Shown in pieces: positions 1 through 10,874 of a stretch of 64,000 nucleotides of DNA. A program made the translations under genes and the position numbers. The stretch comes from Hirsutella rhossiliensis. Taxonomy: Eukaryota > Ascomycota > Sordariomycetes > Hypocreales > Ophiocordycipitaceae. The stretch lies in the NCBI RefSeq assembly GCF_020360975.1, contig NW_025408667.1:930001-994000 (forward strand), given 5' to 3'. Below the pieces are notes generated by a model. That model did not search any database and was not told the DNA's origin. It saw nothing but the letters and a program-made list of their open reading frames with translations. Position 1 is the stretch's first letter. The number at the start of each line of letters is the position of its first letter.

Positions 1-789
1 CGTTCGCTACAAGCAGTCAACGGACAGCTCATCCAAAGGGTTTTTGATATGTCCAGTAGCACCTACCGACCTGGTCCGGGTACTTGCGCCCATGGCTGCT
101 GTCCCGGATCGATGGGCAAAGTCGTGTGACGCGGTAAACAATGGCGGTTCGCCGCGAACGCGAAGGATAAAATGCTGCAATCCGCAGAAGAAAAAGAAAT
201 ATTGCCCTTTTGTCAATCACGATAAATACCGAGCTGTGTTCTCATCGACCATGGGACGCATCATCAAACGCCAGACGGAGGAAGGGGGGGTCTTCATGGA
301 CCGGGTGATCAGACCGTGTTTTTGCTTGGAAATGCCTGGCGCTGACGAGTGGAGGGGGCAGAGAGTAAACACGCTGCCATATCAGGCCTAGCGCCTCTGT
401 AGGCAGAAACCGTTATCCGGGCTTCCGCCATAGCAGGCTTTCGCCCGGTTACATAAGGCCTACAGAATGGACCTTGACACCTGTCGGCCTGCCAGCTGCG
501 AGCCGGGCAGCTGCCGGAATACCTGAGGCCAAGGTATATTTCGTGCCCGCACCATTCGCCCAGGAACCTCATCACCAAGTCACCACCTACCCACCTTCGC
601 AGCGACTTTTGACGAGTCACCTGGAGACTCTTGGAAGGCCACCTCAGCTTCTACTACTGTACTATTCTCAGCGTGGGTAGCTCCACCAGCTTCACCACTC
701 ACAACCACCACCATCTGCCTGCGCAGAGAGACGAAACTCGCCAATTGTTGGGCACTCCAGACCAGCCAAGTGAGCGAAGCCGGTCCACG
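1..789. other. intergenic, upstream of OST3
   Basis: No coding region is supported here. Open frames on both strands are short and have low-complexity, arginine- or serine-rich translations. The last 150 bases are pyrimidine-rich and fit the 5' leader of OST3. Confidence 0.6.
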
Positions 790-1983
790 ATGCGCTTCCT
801 CTCGATTGTCGCTTCGGCGTGCGCGCTCGTGGCGGGCGCCGTGGCCGCGCAAAAGTCTCCGGAGCAGCGCTTCCTCGACTTCCACGGCCGCTTTCAGGCC
901 GCCGCCGCCCCTGTTGGCCTCGACGATGCCTCGTACAAGGCCCTTACCTCGGCGCCCCGCGACTACAGCGTTGCCGTTCTCCTCACTGCCCTCGGTCCCC
1001 GCTTCGGCTGCCAGCTCTGCCGCGAGTTCCATCCCGAGTGGGATCTCATCGGCCGCAGCTGGGCGAAGGGCGACAAGGCCGGCGAGTCTCGCATGCTCTT
1101 TGGCACTCTCGACTTTGCCGACGGCAGGGACTCGTTTCTCTCGGTACCGTTTGCTCCCTCATTTCTCAGAGACGCCTTGCGAGAGACAGATTGCTAACTT
1201 GACGCTTCTTCTCCTATTCTTTCTAGCTGGGCCTCCAAACTGCCCCCGTCCTCCTCTTTTTCCCTCCCACCCAGGGACCGCACGCCGCGGCCTCCCGTGA
1301 CCCTGTCCGCTACGATTTCACGAGCGGGTTAGTTACCGCTCGACCGCTCAACTTCGTGAGCGTTATACTGACCGATCCCTACCTTAGCCCACCGGCTGCC
1401 GAGCAGGTACATGCTTGGCTAGTTAGACACCTGCCTAACCGCCCGCACCCGGCCCTCAAGCGCCCCGTCAACTACCTGCGCTGGGCCTCTGCCATTACTT
1501 TCCTTTTGGGCATTGGCACGCTGGCCATGACGGCGGGTCCATACCTGCTGCCCATCATCCAGAACCGCAACCTTTGGGCGGCTGGCACTATGATTGCCAT
1601 TCTGCTCTTCGTGAGCGGTCACATGTTCAACCACATCCGCAAGGTGCCCTACGTGGCAGGAGATGGCAAAGGTGGCATCACCTACTTTGCCAGCGGTTTT
1701 CAAACCCAGCTTGGGCTGGAGACTCAGATCATTGCAGCCATCTGTAAGCCCAAATCCTTTCCATTCCAAGGCCATTGTCCATGCTAACTGTGCATCAGAT
1801 GGCTTGCTCACGTTCTGTACCATTGCGCTCGTGACCCGCATCGCACGCATGACCAACCCGCAGTCGCAGCTCGTCGCTGCCCTCGCATGGCTCGTCATCA
1901 TGTTTGTGGCCAACAGCTTCCTTCTCAGCATCTTCCGCATCAAGAACAGCGGCTATCCCTTCTCCCTTCCCCCGTTCATGTGA
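790..1983 (+). CDS. OST3: oligosaccharyltransferase subunit OST3/OST6
   Basis: Subunit of the ER oligosaccharyltransferase, which transfers the lipid-linked glycan to Asn-X-Ser/Thr sites. OST3/OST6 act as thioredoxin-like oxidoreductases that delay disulfide formation near the sequon. Exons read 790-1143, 1227-1327, 1388-1743 and 1799-1983, giving 331 aa, the usual family length. A signal peptide (about residues 1-20, ending AVAA) precedes a lumenal thioredoxin-like domain with a CxxC pair (C74-QL-C77). Four hydrophobic segments follow, as in OST3. Introns of 83, 60 and 55 bp have good ends (the second donor is GTTAGT) and restore the frame across three breaks. The ATG at 790 starts the signal peptide directly. 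A poly(A)-like AATAAA follows near 2160. It is convergent with the RACK1 gene. Identity is confident; exon ends are inferred by eye. Confidence 0.9.
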
Positions 1984-2741
1984 GTCGCTCTTGCCATTTG
2001 CGAGCACGACCGACAGGGGGCGGTTTGTTGGCGGCACTGCCGGCCCATTGGGGAATTGCGGGCACGCGTGCCGGGGGGCTCTGGCGATGCCACTCTTTTG
2101 CACAGACTGAACGGATAGACATTCTAGGCTCATGCATAGACATGAGAGGAAGGAACGGAAATAAATGATTGTACATTAGCGACTCCAACATGGAGCTCTT
2201 CGGAATGGCCACGCGTCACGAATGGCGCTTAGACGGGGCACAGAGCTGGCAAGACACAACAGGCAAAAATGGCTAGACACCTTCACACCTCATCATGCAA
2301 GTGAACAAGCTTGCTCGCGTGGACTGAATGAGGAGAGTCGTTGTGCTGCAGACATTGCAGACTCCGAGGCAGGCAGACCAAAAGTCATCGAGACCTGTTG
2401 TGGGCTGGGTGTCCAAAACCACGGGGCGAACTGGCTCACGAGGCTGGCCGGCAAACAGGATTGAAGATTTCAGTTTTGATTGGAAACAAAGCATGATGCC
2501 CAGATTTTGCCTTGAGAGGCGGCTTAGCCAGCCAACGCTTCATGCCTCGTCAGACGCGTTTTGTCCTCTCCCCTCCCCCGGTTTCCTTTGCATCAATAAA
2601 GACCAAACGAGGAAGCCAGCCGGATGACGCCCCACTAATGATCTACCTTTCGGCGCGGACCCTACGAGTACGAGTCGTTGCCTTGTCCTCCCCTGCCTGC
2701 CCTTGCCGTTACCTTACGCCGCTCCCGTGAGGACGCAGGCT
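1984..2741. other. convergent 3' intergenic region (OST3 / RACK1)
   Basis: Holds the 3' ends of two convergent genes. AATAAA-like hexamers lie near 2160 (after OST3) and 2596. I see no coding potential on either strand. Confidence 0.6.
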
Positions 2742-4208
2742 CTATGCCCTCGACATGACACCCCAGGCGCGAATCTTGTTATCCGTGTAGCCGGCGAACA
2801 GGGTCTGGCCGTCGGCGGACCAGGCCAGGCTGACACACTCGGGCTCCCGGCTCTTCTTGCCGACCGAGGTGAATTCGGGCTTGAGCTCGTCGACCTTGCT
2901 CTTCTTCTCGAGGTCGAAGATGATGATGCTGCTGGCGGTGGCAGCGCAGAGCCAGTACCGGTTGGGGGAGAAGACGAGGGCGTGGATCTCGTCGTTGGCG
3001 TTGAGGGAGTACAGGTGCTTGGACTCGTTAAGATCCCAGAGCATGGTAGTGCCGTCCTTGCCACCGGAGGCGCACAGGGAGCCATCGGGGGAGATGGTAA
3101 CGGTGTTGATGTACCCGGTGTGGCCAATGTGGTCGGTCTGCAACTTGCAGGTGGAGAGCTCCCAAACCTGAGGAAGGCCATATCGTCAGCCAAGTTGCAA
3201 TAAAGTATGATGAGGCAAAGCGCGAGCGCGAGCCCGGCCCGCAAATAATAGAGGGTCAAATTATAAGATCAGGCAAGGTGAATAGATTGTCTCACGGCCA
3301 AGGAGGCTCTGAAGTAGCAAATACTTGATATTGTTGCAAAACATCATGTAAAGGGGGGAAGCGATTCCGGGAAGCAGTTGAGAACCCACCTTGACAAGCT
3401 TGTCCCAGCCCGAGGAGACGATTACGGGGTTCTGGGGGTTGGGGCTGAAGCGGACGCAAGACACCCACTCGGTGTGGCCCTTCTCGGTAATGGTGAACTT
3501 GCAGTCGCCGAGGGTGTTCCACAGCTTGATGGATCGGTCACGCGAGCCAGAGACGATCTGGCGGTTGTCGGCGGAGAAGGAGACAGAGAGGACGTCGTTG
3601 GTGTGGCCGACGAATCGCCGGGTGGTCTGGCCAGAGGAAAGCTCCCAAAGGCGGAGGGTCTTGTCCCACGAAGCCGACAGGGCGTAGGCGCCGTCCGAGG
3701 AGATGACCTGCAGTCCAGAGAATCAGTCTCCTGAACCTTTTACTGCCGGGACCTCGAGGTCGACTCAGGAGGGGGGGCATACGCAGTCCGAAACCATGTG
3801 GGAGTGGCCGTGGAGGGACCGCTTCGGGTAGCCGTATTGAGTCTCGTCGCGGGTGAGGTTCCAGATGATCAGAGTCTTGTCGCGGCTGCCAGACAGGAGC
3901 ATGTTGGGGCTGTGATGCGAGGTTGAAGTCGGACGGTTAGCTTCGAGGCGAGGTTCGACGATGGTGGGAGGAGTCTTCTTGAGCATGAATGTATTGTGCG
4001 ACATACTTCTCCATGGAGGTGGCCAAGCTGGTGACCCAGCCATTCTGCGTTGCTAGGTCAGCCCTTTTGTCGCCTTTCTCGACAAATTCGCATTTTCGTT
4101 CTCCTCGGCCCAGTCACCCACGAGGGGTAACAACGGGGGCCAGAGGAAGGGGAGAGGTAGACATACATGGCCCTCGAGAGTGCCCTTCAGAATCAATTGT
4201 TCAGCCAT
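2742..4208 (-). CDS. cpc-2: RACK1/Cpc2, seven-bladed WD40 protein of the 40S ribosome
   Basis: Ribosome-bound scaffold at the 40S head (yeast Asc1, Neurospora CPC-2), linking signalling to translation and to general amino-acid control. Exons on the minus strand, in coding order: 4167-4208, 4007-4044, 3783-3909, 3390-3707 and 2742-3167. They give 316 aa, the typical length of CPC-2 as I recall it. The protein is built of seven WD repeats, for example [32 protein letters not shown] and [11 protein letters not shown]. The start MAEQL is the only Met in a sensible position, and a 14-codon first exon ends exactly at a GTATGT donor. The four introns are 122, 97, 75 and 222 bp. The last one is unusually long for this region and carries a U24-like snoRNA. 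Very strong identification. Confidence 0.97.
3264..3352 (-). ncRNA. snR24: U24-like C/D box snoRNA in the last RACK1 intron
   Basis: On the coding strand of the 222-bp intron there is a box C (ATGATGT, 3341-3347). A guide TATTTGCTACT (3313-3323) follows, running into a D'-like CAGA (3308-3311), then a C' box TGAGACA (3288-3294) and a box D CTGA (3269-3272). The guide is complementary to the large-subunit rRNA stretch AGTAGCAAATA, the U24 target region. The guide plus D' and the C' box match yeast snR24 as I remember it, and snR24 also sits in the ASC1 (RACK1) intron. The second U24 guide (CACCAAGATC-like) is not preserved next to box D; only CACC is seen. RNA ends are approximate because the terminal stem is weak by eye. 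Confidence 0.8.
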
Positions 4209-5069
4209 GGCAGCGGAAGACGAGGCTAGACGGGGGACGAGAGGTGTCGCGAGGTGCAGTGCAGGAGAGGAATTTCGAAAGGGCAGGAAAAGGCTCGACG
4301 GGCTCGTCAGCAAAACCTTTGGGCGGCGGCGGCAGCGCACTGGGTCCTGGGCTGTCTGGGAAGCTAGACGTGCTGGTTCGCCGGAAATTGTGTATTTTTT
4401 TTGTGTGGGTGGAAAATTAGGGCCTGTTAGGCCCGCCCGAGAGGGATCCGCTACCGATGGTACATCGTGCCAGGTACCACTTGTCTTGACCGGGCCACAA
4501 AGGGGCGCCTACCCTGTATCCCTATTCTTGCAAGCCGGACCTCGTTTGTGATTGAATTTGTATTCTTCTCTGGTATAAGTTGACGGCAATGCTGGCTGTT
4601 TGCAATCGAGACATCTCGCGCTCAGAGAGCTTTCAACTATTTCCTCCCTTCGAAGATTTGTTGATGGACAGATCTCTTCACGCGCCGAACGTTTTCTTAT
4701 CCTATGCAATACGCAAAGCATTATATTTGCATCCCAACAATGCACAGTGACAGCCTCGAACATGAAATCAGAAAGCCGTAAAGTGTTAAGAGTAGTTCCC
4801 TACTCGTTGATCCTAGCAAAACACCATGCGCCGCTTGCTCAGCCCAGCTGGAATGCCCCAGCCTCATCACCTGCTCCTATACCAACTTCAGGGGTATCAA
4901 AAACCACTTCATGTGGAGGTGAATGGGTGCCAACGCCTGCACTCTTCTCCCCCTCATTGACACTCTGCATGCACGCCTTGGCCCGCCTCGCCGCCGCAGA
5001 GTCCTTGTTCACAGCGAGCGGGACACGTTTGCCGCTCGTCGCCCGCCGCGGCCTGCCACCACGAGCGAC
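4209..5069. other. RACK1 promoter and TAF8 3' region
   Basis: Both flanking genes run on the minus strand. The segment therefore holds the RACK1 promoter and 5' leader (right of 4208) and the 3' end of TAF8 (left of 5070). No gene is seen. Confidence 0.6.
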
Positions 5070-6058
5070 CTACGTCCCGTTTACAGACAGGTCGGCTGAG
5101 CGCTTTCCAAGCCGGGACACCTCCTTGCGGGAGAACATGGCGTCTCCGTTGACAATCATGCTGTGATCGGCAATATCCACCAGGCTCGCATTGTCGCCAC
5201 GTCCGTCGGAGCCCATGAAGCGCCTCATGGTCGTCTCCCAGAGCCTGAAGCGCTCTTTGCCCTGCGTGTCCCGCTCCACCAAGGACTTGACCTCCTTTTG
5301 CTTGCGCATCTTGGAGGCGCGAACCAGCCTTCTGAGCGCGTCTTCCCCTTGCTGGGCGGTCCGGGCCGCCTCCTCGCGGATCTTCTGGGAGTCGCGGGAG
5401 GTGGTATCCTCCTGGAGAGTGCACATGTAGGTGTGCTGACTGGGAAAATCGGGGAACGAGGTGGGTATAAACTGCTTGGCATCCTTGTCTGCCTGGCCAC
5501 TGAGTTCGGAGCTGAGCAGGGGGAGCATCCTGAGGGCATCGGGGTCTGTGGCGACGATGTTGGTGTACCTGGGGGCGAGCTCTTCCCTGGCTATTGGGTT
5601 TTTAAGTTGGGGTTTGAGCGACGAGGTGGAGAGGTTGTGGTATCGCAGCATGAGCTCGAAATCCGTGGGGATGGGGTGCTCGCGGCGAGCGGCCAGGGCG
5701 ACTCTCTTGGTCTCGAGGATGATGGACTCGAGGTCTAAGCACCGAGTAAGCGGTGGGGTCTGGCGAGGGAGAGGGACCAATGCTTACATGACTCGACCAG
5801 GCTGGTGAAACTCTCCATGGCTTCGGGAGTCGCCGACGAGAAGCCATCGTGCTTGAGGACGAGGGCTATGGACCGTTGGATCCCGCAGCGGGCGAGATGG
5901 CGATAGGTGGGCGTGAGAGACTCGACGGCGGCAGCTTCGTCGTCTAGCCCGCCGTGGACCTTGAGTTGCGCGTGCTGGGGTGACTCGGAGGTGACTCTGG
6001 GGCGTTTTGGTTCCGACTCGAGGCTGTCTTGGGGCGAAAGGGTTCGTTTCGACGACAT
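5070..6058 (-). CDS. TAF8: TFIID subunit TAF8
   Basis: Histone-fold subunit of TFIID that pairs with TAF10 and helps nuclear assembly of the complex. Two exons, 5788-6058 and 5070-5734, are joined over a 53-bp intron and give 311 aa. The N-terminal part after a short basic leader (KRTLSP...KRPR, a likely NLS) carries the bromodomain-associated histone fold (about residues 40-110, LARCGIQRSIALVLKHDGF onwards). Then follows the TAF8 C-terminal region with the proline-flanked FIPTSFPDFPSQHTY motif that is diagnostic of the family. An in-frame ATG at 6112 would add 18 proline-rich residues; 6058 is preferred because the family usually starts close to the KRTLSP segment. It is divergent from the three-domain fusion gene 1.3 kb away. 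Confidence 0.85.
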
Positions 6059-7340
6059 GGCTGTGGGACCGGGCTGGGTCGCGATTGGGGGAGGCGAAGG
6101 AGGGCGGCCCATGGGCCTTGCGAGCTGGGGTGGCGAGCTGGGATGTCGAGCAAGGAGAGGGCGCAGGTGTTGGATCGTGGAGCTCGGAGGCGGGAGAAGT
6201 GACGGAACTCGGAGGGGCCAATCCAGGCTTTTTCGGCCGACCGGCAAAAGCTCGGCTTAATAGTTGGAGGGTTTGCTTCTTCTTCCCGCCTTCGTCTCCC
6301 ATCTGCCTTGTTGAAGTCTATGCGTACGCTACGAGGTAAATACTCCGTAGGCATGTCCAGTTTGACGCTCCTCAATCCAGCATCTCCCCTCGAACGACTC
6401 GGTCTTCGAAAAGACGCGCGCTCGCGACGCCAGCCCGAGCAGCAGAGACAGCGTCACCCTGGCGCATGCGCAGCCACTGAAACCCATCCATGGATTGACG
6501 CCCGCGGCAGCACGGGTCAGCCATCGGCAGGGCCGCATCTCCCGCTGTCTATCCGAAAGGAGACACATCGCTTGAGGGAAAGTGACAATGGCACGGTGAG
6601 GCGACAGAGGGCGGAACAGGCCCCTCGACGCCGTGCAACGCCAGAACGTGACGAACAAGCATGCAGCTCTTGGCAGAGGTGCAAGACATCTTTGTCATCG
6701 TCGCCGACCAGACTGCATCGCCTGTCTCGCTTCCTTTCTTTTTCCCTTCTATGCGCTCTGCTTGGTGCCCTCTGCATGTCTCGCGCCAACATCGCGACTC
6801 TCGTGAGCTGACGACTGGCATTCTGTAATCCGAGATACCGGCTCCCCACATGGCACGGCGGGCCGGCACTCTCCCCCTATCCCCCCTCACCGGCTCCCTT
6901 CAGCTGAGCGCCGGGGAGCTTTTTGCTGCCTGGCGTTGATGCTAATACTACATCCCATCGTCGACGGCCCCCTCGTCACGATGAAGTGACGCTGCTGCTC
7001 ACCCGTCTGCTCTGCTTTCCAATTCTGCAACATAGCTGTCTCTTTTCATGCCCATCTTGTTGCCGTAAGCCCGCCGTCAAGCCTGCCGTCAAGCCCGCCG
7101 TCAAAATCTATCCTCTTATCAGCACCCGCCCCTCCCCGCATCCAACCAGACCATCTTGATTCTTGACGCCTTCAGCCGCAAAAGCTTCATTTGCGGGACG
7201 AGGCAAACCCCGGCTTTGATGCAAGCCTTGCTGGCAAAGAGAAGAAGGGACAACGTTCCCCAGAAGCACAAGGCAATATAAAACCCAGGGACCCAGGGGC
7301 AAGGGACAAGCCAGCCAGAGCGGCCAAGAAGACCAACAAA
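6059..7340. promoter_or_regulatory. bidirectional intergenic region, TAF8 / fusion gene
   Basis: Separates two divergently transcribed genes and must hold both promoters. Open frames inside have no recognisable protein character. A small tandem repeat lies at its right end (7062-7106). Confidence 0.5.
7062..7106 (+). repeat. 12-bp tandem repeat
   Basis: About four copies of a unit like GCCGTCAAGCCC with small differences, in the presumed 5' leader of the fusion gene. Confidence 0.8.
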
Positions 7341-10300
7341 ATGTTCTCTTTTGACGTGGCCGCCCTACCCCAGCTGACGACGCGCAAAGCCCTCATCGCC
7401 GTCGACTTCCAAAACGACTTTGTCGGTGGCGACGGCGACGCGGCGCTGCCCGTGTCCGAGCCCCAGGGCTTCGTCGCCCGTGCCGTGGCCCTGTCCGAGG
7501 CCTTTCGCGACGGCGTTGGCGATGTCGTCTGGGTGCAGTCGTGCTTCGACCAGGCCCGGCCCGCCGACCAAGAGCCCATCATCACGTCGGACACGGCGCC
7601 GCCGCCGCTGCGCCCGAGGACAAGCACCAGCAGCGGCAGCAGTCGCCGCCGTGGTGGTGCCGGCCGGACCAATGTGCCGGAGCTGCCGCCGCCCGCAGAG
7701 GAGCAGGGCCCGCCGGATCCAGAGGCCTTTCTGAGCCACGAGGAGCCGGCGTGCGTCAGGGCGTCGTCGCCGGGGGTCGAGATGGCGCCGGCTATCAGGA
7801 GGGCCGTCCGTGAGGGTGACACGGTCCTGACAAAGAGCTATTACTCGGCCTTTCTGGGCACGCCGCTGCTGCGCCTGCTGCGCGCCAAGATGGTCATGGA
7901 GGTCTTCATCTGCGGCTCCCTCGCAAACGTCGGCGTCTACGCCACGGCCCTCGACGCCGCCGGCCACGGCATGGCCATAACCGTCGTCGAGGACTGCTGC
8001 GGCTACCGCGCCGAGCCTCGCCAGGTCAAGGCCGTGCGCAGCCTCATCGAGCTGACGGGCTGCGAGTTTGCCAGCTACCAGGAGGTCCTCGAGGTTATCC
8101 AGCCCAAGAAGAAGAATACTAAGTCGTTGTTCAAAGACCAGACGGAGCCGAGCGAGGGCGAGGAGCTGCAAGAGGACAAGGGCGGCAAGACGGAAAAGAA
8201 AGAGGAGAGATCAAGGTCCCGCGAGAAGGGCGAGACCACACCAAAGGGAAGAGCCAACACCTCTCCCGACATCGTGAGGCCCATGACTGGGCTCAGGCTC
8301 GTCTCCGATTCACCCTGCCCTGCGGCTGCCGAGGGAAGCGCAGGAAGCACAGCACAGGCCGATCCACCGGACACCCCGTCGAAGCGACCGAGGCCAACCG
8401 CAGTCGAGGCTCCGGCAACTAGATCGAATAGCCATGATGACGATGATGACGATGACAGTGAACGGGACGATGCTGGTGCTGATATGGATGATACCGAGTC
8501 AGAGGGGGCATATGTAGCTGCTCTCGCCGGCTCGTCTCCGACGCCGGGGCGCGATCAAGCCGAAGCATCGCAACCTCTGTCACAACCTCCTACTGACAAG
8601 ACGGCGTCGCCAAGCGAAGACGCTCCGGCAGCAGGACGAAGGGCCGAGGTAGGAGATTCAAAAACGGCACCCGTTGCCGACAGCAAGCCCGCTCCACCAC
8701 TCTCAGACACAGACGAGGAGGAGGAGGAGGAGGAGGAGGAGGAGAAGGAGGAGGAGGAGAAGGAGGAGAAGGAGGAGGTGGAGGAGGAGGAGCAGGGCCA
8801 GCCACAGACCACGACAGGCCTCTGCGAGGGCGACACCAGCGTCATTACCAAACTCCTCCCCCCCTCGGTGGAAGCAGGCATTTTCGAGCGGCTGCGCAAC
8901 GAGGTGCAGTGGCAGCGCATGTCGCACCAGGGCGGCGAGGTCCCGCGCCTCGTCGCCGTCCAGGGCGCCGTCTCGCCGCACGACGGGTCCGCGCCCGTCT
9001 ACCGCCACCCGTCGGATGAGGCGCCGCCCTTGCTGCCCTTTTCCCCGACGTTGCTGGCCGTCAGGGCCGCCGTCGAGGAACAGCTGGGACACCCCGTCAA
9101 CCACGCCCTTATCCAGTTCTACCGCGACGGCAGCGATTACATCTCGGAGCATAGCGACAAGACGCTCGATATCGCCAAGGGTTCATACATTGCCAATGTG
9201 AGCCTCGGCGCTCAGCGCACAATGGTCTTTCGCACCAAGCGTCCTGCCAGAACTCCCTCCCCGTCTCCGCGAGCGAGCGGCGACAAGGACGGCGACGACT
9301 CAGCCGCCGCACCCTCCCAGCGCCGTGTCCAGCGCGCCGCGCTCCCCCACAACTCGCTCTGCAAAATGGGCCTTGAGACGAACATGAAATGGCTCCACGC
9401 CATCCGCGCCGACCGTCGCGCCGACCGCGACAAGACGACGCCCGAGCTGGCCTACGGCGGCGCCCGCATCTCCCTCACCTTCCGCCGCATCGCCACCTTT
9501 CTCGACCGCGACCACGCCGTCATCTGGGGCCAGGGCGCGACTGAAAAGACGCGCGCCGCCGCGCGCCCCGTCGTTAATGGCCAGGGCCCGGAGGCCGTCG
9601 CCATGCTGCGCGCGTTTGGCGCCGAGAACCACGCGTCCGAGTTTGATTGGGACGCACACTACGGCGGCGGATTTGACGTGTTGCACATACGCTGTGCGCC
9701 GCGGTTCTTTGCGTCGGCCGACGACGCCGTTGTTAATATGCGTGTTGCGCTGATGCTGGCCGAGTATGGCATCGGCTATGCCAGGGGTAGCATGGGTCTG
9801 GCGGCGCAGAACACCAAGGCCGCTGGCGCTGATGACGACGCTACCGACGAGAGCCCACAGCAGGCCGTGGCCGTAAAGTTCGTCGACAACGACGCGGGCA
9901 GAACCACGGTCCAGGGCGACGTGGCCATCATGCTCTACCTGGAATCAAGCTACGGCCAAGCCAAGGCCGCCGCCGACAACAGCCCGACCCCATCGCACGC
10001 CGAGCTCGCCGCCCGCTTCACGCGCTTCCAGCGCGCCCTCAACCTGCGCGACATGTTCCGTGCCCACCCGCCCGCCTCCAAGACCGCCGCCCCGCGGCCA
10101 AGGCTGTCAAGAGCCATGCAGCGAGAACTCGCCGCGTGGGACGTCTTCGCCGCCGCCGCCCTTGTCGACGACGGCGACGGCTTCATCGCCGGCCCGACCA
10201 TGTCCCTCGCCGACTTTGCGCTGTGGCCTGTCTTACACGCCCTGGTCGAGGAGCTTGGATCCGCGGCTGTGTTCGACGACGACGGCTTGGATCGGCTGCG

Positions 10301-10385
10301 GCGCTACTACGATGCCGTGGCCGCGAGGGAGAGCGCGAAAAAGGTGCTGGGTGGGATGCAAGCGGTGGGCAAGAAGAGCCCGTGA
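7341..10385 (+). CDS. isochorismatase-like / AlkB dioxygenase / GST-like fusion protein
   Basis: Single exon, 1,014 aa, three domains. Residues about 1-240 are an isochorismatase-family fold with Asp22 (IAVDFQNDF) and Lys165 (LTKSYYSAF). The position of the nucleophilic Cys in nicotinamidase-type members is Gly198 (SLANVGVYAT), as in true isochorismatases, so a cysteine-hydrolase mechanism is unlikely. Residues about 250-490 are disordered and end in a Glu/Lys run (457-484). Residues about 495-730 are an AlkB-type 2OG-Fe(II) dioxygenase with metal ligands His604-x-Asp606 and His686 and the RISLTFR motif (Arg709, Arg715), which predicts oxidative dealkylation of nucleic acid or another substrate. 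Residues about 760-1014 look like a GST fold: a thioredoxin-like part ending DVAIMLYLESSYG, then a helical part with AGPTMSLADFALWP. The ATG at 7341 has a good context (AACAAAATG). The frame is open 150 bp further upstream, but that stretch reads like leader. No paralogue is nearby. Confidence 0.88.
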   Translation: MFSFDVAALPQLTTRKALIAVDFQNDFVGGDGDAALPVSEPQGFVARAVALSEAFRDGVGDVVWVQSCFDQARPADQEPIITSDTAPPPLRPRTSTSSGSSRRRGGAGRTNVPELPPPAEEQGPPDPEAFLSHEEPACVRASSPGVEMAPAIRRAVREGDTVLTKSYYSAFLGTPLLRLLRAKMVMEVFICGSLANVGVYATALDAAGHGMAITVVEDCCGYRAEPRQVKAVRSLIELTGCEFASYQEVLEVIQPKKKNTKSLFKDQTEPSEGEELQEDKGGKTEKKEERSRSREKGETTPKGRANTSPDIVRPMTGLRLVSDSPCPAAAEGSAGSTAQADPPDTPSKRPRPTAVEAPATRSNSHDDDDDDDSERDDAGADMDDTESEGAYVAALAGSSPTPGRDQAEASQPLSQPPTDKTASPSEDAPAAGRRAEVGDSKTAPVADSKPAPPLSDTDEEEEEEEEEEKEEEEKEEKEEVEEEEQGQPQTTTGLCEGDTSVITKLLPPSVEAGIFERLRNEVQWQRMSHQGGEVPRLVAVQGAVSPHDGSAPVYRHPSDEAPPLLPFSPTLLAVRAAVEEQLGHPVNHALIQFYRDGSDYISEHSDKTLDIAKGSYIANVSLGAQRTMVFRTKRPARTPSPSPRASGDKDGDDSAAAPSQRRVQRAALPHNSLCKMGLETNMKWLHAIRADRRADRDKTTPELAYGGARISLTFRRIATFLDRDHAVIWGQGATEKTRAAARPVVNGQGPEAVAMLRAFGAENHASEFDWDAHYGGGFDVLHIRCAPRFFASADDAVVNMRVALMLAEYGIGYARGSMGLAAQNTKAAGADDDATDESPQQAVAVKFVDNDAGRTTVQGDVAIMLYLESSYGQAKAAADNSPTPSHAELAARFTRFQRALNLRDMFRAHPPASKTAAPRPRLSRAMQRELAAWDVFAAAALVDDGDGFIAGPTMSLADFALWPVLHALVEELGSAAVFDDDGLDRLRRYYDAVAARESAKKVLGGMQAVGKKSP

Positions 10386-10874
10386 TCGACCAACCCCGTG
10401 CACGCGAACGGGATGTCAAGCCGCTTTATCATGCTGCATGTATGTAGCGTACGTGTGGTGGAAAGTTGCTCAGTCATGCCAGGGGGTATAACCAAAGTGC
10501 CTTGGTTGTCGCCCCCATTGATTAATCCGCCATCTCGGGCGTCGGCATACCTCATGCTGTGTGCTCATCCAGAGAAACGAAGCCTAGTTGAATACACTTC
10601 TGAACGTACGAGACCAAAAAAGCCAGCCGTCGTAGCCTCGGAGTTGAGCCTCGTGTTTCCATGTCCGCCACATAGAGTCCGAGCAAATAAGACACATTTC
10701 TTCATTTATATACAAACGAGTCACACCGGTCGCTGTGTCCAAACACCCCTTTCGTTTTCTTTGCTCTTTATCCGTAGATTTTATTCCTTCTTACCCCTGG
10801 TGACGCACACCTACTTGTACACCCATGCCGCCTGTCACCGGTCTCGTGGGCAACCCAAAGAAAGGATGATAGGC
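10386..10874. other. convergent 3' intergenic region
   Basis: Holds the 3' ends of the fusion gene and of the SHMT gene. It includes an AT-rich patch around 10680-10720. No gene is seen. Confidence 0.6.

Noticed and set aside
7365..8171. 268-codon minus-strand frame antisense to the isochorismatase domain
   Set aside because: Mirror of a GC-rich coding frame; LARL/AAA-type composition only.
8716..8792. GAG/GGA trinucleotide run considered as an intergenic microsatellite
   Set aside because: It lies inside the fusion gene frame and encodes its Glu-rich linker.
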